23,208 bases of DNA, taken from the NCBI GenBank assembly GCA_050950025.1, contig JBMNGW010000014.1:1-23208 (forward strand), given 5' to 3'. Shown piece after piece: positions 22,336-23,208 of this stretch; position 1 is the first letter of the stretch, and each line of letters begins with the position of its first letter. Made by a program: the position numbers and the translations under genes. The notes beneath the pieces were generated by a model. The model saw only the letters and a list, made by a program, of their open reading frames with translations. It made no database searches and was not told the origin of the DNA. This DNA comes from JBMNGW01 sp050950025. Its GTDB lineage: Bacteria; Spirochaetota; Spirochaetia; Sphaerochaetales; Sphaerochaetaceae.

Positions 22336-23118
22336 TTATTTGCCTGCTAAAGAGCGCAATGTATTGAGCGTGGAAGAGGCCGCAGAGACCACATACTGGT
22401 ACTCAAAGCCGATGTTGAGCCAGTTGACTCCCCGAGCTATCCATTCTTTGACATTTTGTTCATTAAAACCCATCGAAATACCAAAGATTTTTCCCGATGC
22501 TTTAGCTATGCGACCAAGTGTATCAAAAGCAGCCAATAATTCAGGGTCTCGGGGAGTTTTAATTTTTCCCATGCTGGCAGCAAAATCGCTGGGACCGACT
22601 ACGATGCCATCGACTCCTTCTACTGCTAAGATACCTTCAAGAGAATCGAGGTTATCGACATGTTCAATTTGCATGATCTTTAAGAAAGTATCATGAGCAT
22701 TATCCAAGTAGTAGGACCGGTCATCTAAATTGTATCTGTTGGCTCTGCGTGTTCCCACCCCTCGAATACCAGCTGGAGGATAATAACAGGCACGTATAGC
22801 TTCTTGAGCCTCTTCTACACTTCTGATCATGGGAAAGACTAATCCGTCAGCACCCATATCGAGTACATTTTTCACGAAAATTGGTTCATTCCAAGGAACG
22901 CGTACCAAACTGACAATCCCAGCTGCCCGTGCTCCGATAAGATGGTTGAGAATATCACCTTTGCCTAAAGGTGAGTGCTCGGTATCTATCCACACAAGGT
23001 CGTAACCAACATCGCCCAGAATTTCAGAAAAAGCCCCCTCGCGAAACCCTACATGTGAGCCGAAAATAATTCCTCTCTCTTTCAGCTTCTGCTTCAGTAG
23101 TTCAACTTCTTGTTTCAT
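22336..23118 (-). CDS. HpcH/HpaI-family 2-keto-3-deoxy-acid aldolase
   Basis: The 260-residue protein matches class II metal-dependent aldolases such as 2-keto-3-deoxy-L-rhamnonate aldolase and 2-dehydro-3-deoxyglucarate aldolase. Visible motifs are WIDTEHSP with the catalytic His (H48), R73 in VRVPW, FPMIRSVEEAQ, the family signature YYPPAGIRGVG with RANRY, metal ligand E152 in QIEH, and VGPSDFAASMG with D178 as second metal ligand. It would cleave a 2-keto-3-deoxy sugar acid to pyruvate and an aldehyde. Length is normal. The start has GAGGAG a few bases upstream, and its own promoter and terminator make it monocistronic. No sugar-acid dehydratase is in view, so the exact substrate is open. 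Confidence 0.87.
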   Translation of the reverse strand: MKQEVELLKQKLKERGIIFGSHVGFREGAFSEILGDVGYDLVWIDTEHSPLGKGDILNHLIGARAAGIVSLVRVPWNEPIFVKNVLDMGADGLVFPMIRSVEEAQEAIRACYYPPAGIRGVGTRRANRYNLDDRSYYLDNAHDTFLKIMQIEHVDNLDSLEGILAVEGVDGIVVGPSDFAASMGKIKTPRDPELLAAFDTLGRIAKASGKIFGISMGFNEQNVKEWIARGVNWLNIGFEYQYVVSAASSTLNTLRSLAGK

Positions 23119-23155
23119 GATTTCTCCTCGTTTTAAACACTGTTTCCTAAGAACA

Positions 23156-23184
23156 ACTATTCACTTCTTCGACTATTATTTCAA
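23156..23184 (-). promoter_or_regulatory. Candidate promoter of the aldolase gene
   Basis: On the - strand TTGAAA (23179-23184), a 17-base spacer and AATAGT (23156-23161) lie about 38 bases upstream of the ATG, leaving room for a leader carrying the Shine-Dalgarno site. Both boxes differ from consensus. Confidence 0.5.
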
Positions 23185-23208
23185 CCCTTGTCGTACCAAT
23201 TCACTGAA

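Noticed and set aside
1..23208. CRISPR arrays, insertion sequences, integrase or attachment sites
   Set aside because: No regularly spaced repeats, transposase or integrase genes were seen, and the single tRNA is intact without a repeated 3' fragment nearby.

Overview
The window is a gene-dense piece of a bacterial chromosome with moderate base composition and strong Shine-Dalgarno sites. Gene content points to a spirochaete-like, probably Sphaerochaeta-type, non-helical anaerobe: a sugar-catabolic operon, an inner-membrane PpiD/SurA-like chaperone, a c-di-GMP signalling pair, and several MreB-like actins without mreC, mreD or PBP genes beside them. This placement is inference from gene content; no rRNA or other phylogenetic marker is present.

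Region 1 (2-10811, + strand) is one tightly packed operon with gaps of at most about 15 bases and two stop/start overlaps. It encodes the C-terminal part of a DeoR-type regulator, a lipoyl E2 acyltransferase, an E3 dihydrolipoamide dehydrogenase, a fused E1 alpha-beta TPP enzyme, a PHP-domain protein, an SDR with a long N-terminal extension, an L-sorbose-1-phosphate-reductase-like Zn dehydrogenase and a rhamnulokinase-like FGGY kinase. A complete 2-oxoacid/acetoin-dehydrogenase-type complex co-transcribed with sugar oxidoreductases and a sugar kinase suggests a route that oxidises and phosphorylates a sugar or polyol and ends in lipoyl-dependent acyl-CoA formation. The substrate cannot be read from the sequence.

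Region 2 (10811-14455) starts with tRNA-Pro(CGG) on the - strand, whose intrinsic terminator overlaps the kinase stop codon. The tRNA and a PpiD-like chaperone are driven by back-to-back sigma70 promoters whose -35 boxes lie in one palindrome. Next come an HD-domain phosphohydrolase, apparently translated from a leaderless mRNA, and a PfkB-family fructokinase-like enzyme.

Region 3 (14456-18175) is a 536-base non-coding region with a promoter and a hairpin/T-tract, followed by three tandem MreB paralogues and a strong terminator. All three share an altered ATP-site signature (E-E/Q-E-I/V-K-A/S-G where canonical MreB has E-E-P-M-A-A-A), so they form a diverged subfamily. This is the most striking part of the window.

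Region 4 (18208-21256) holds two convergent c-di-GMP genes: a protein with degenerate GGDEF and EAL domains (+) and a membrane PAS-PAS-GGDEF diguanylate cyclase with an intact active site but no I-site (-).

Region 5 (21349-23208, - strand) holds a ribokinase, predicted to be leaderless, and an HpcH/HpaI-family 2-keto-3-deoxy-acid aldolase. A terminator lies between them, and the ribokinase promoter overlaps its tail.
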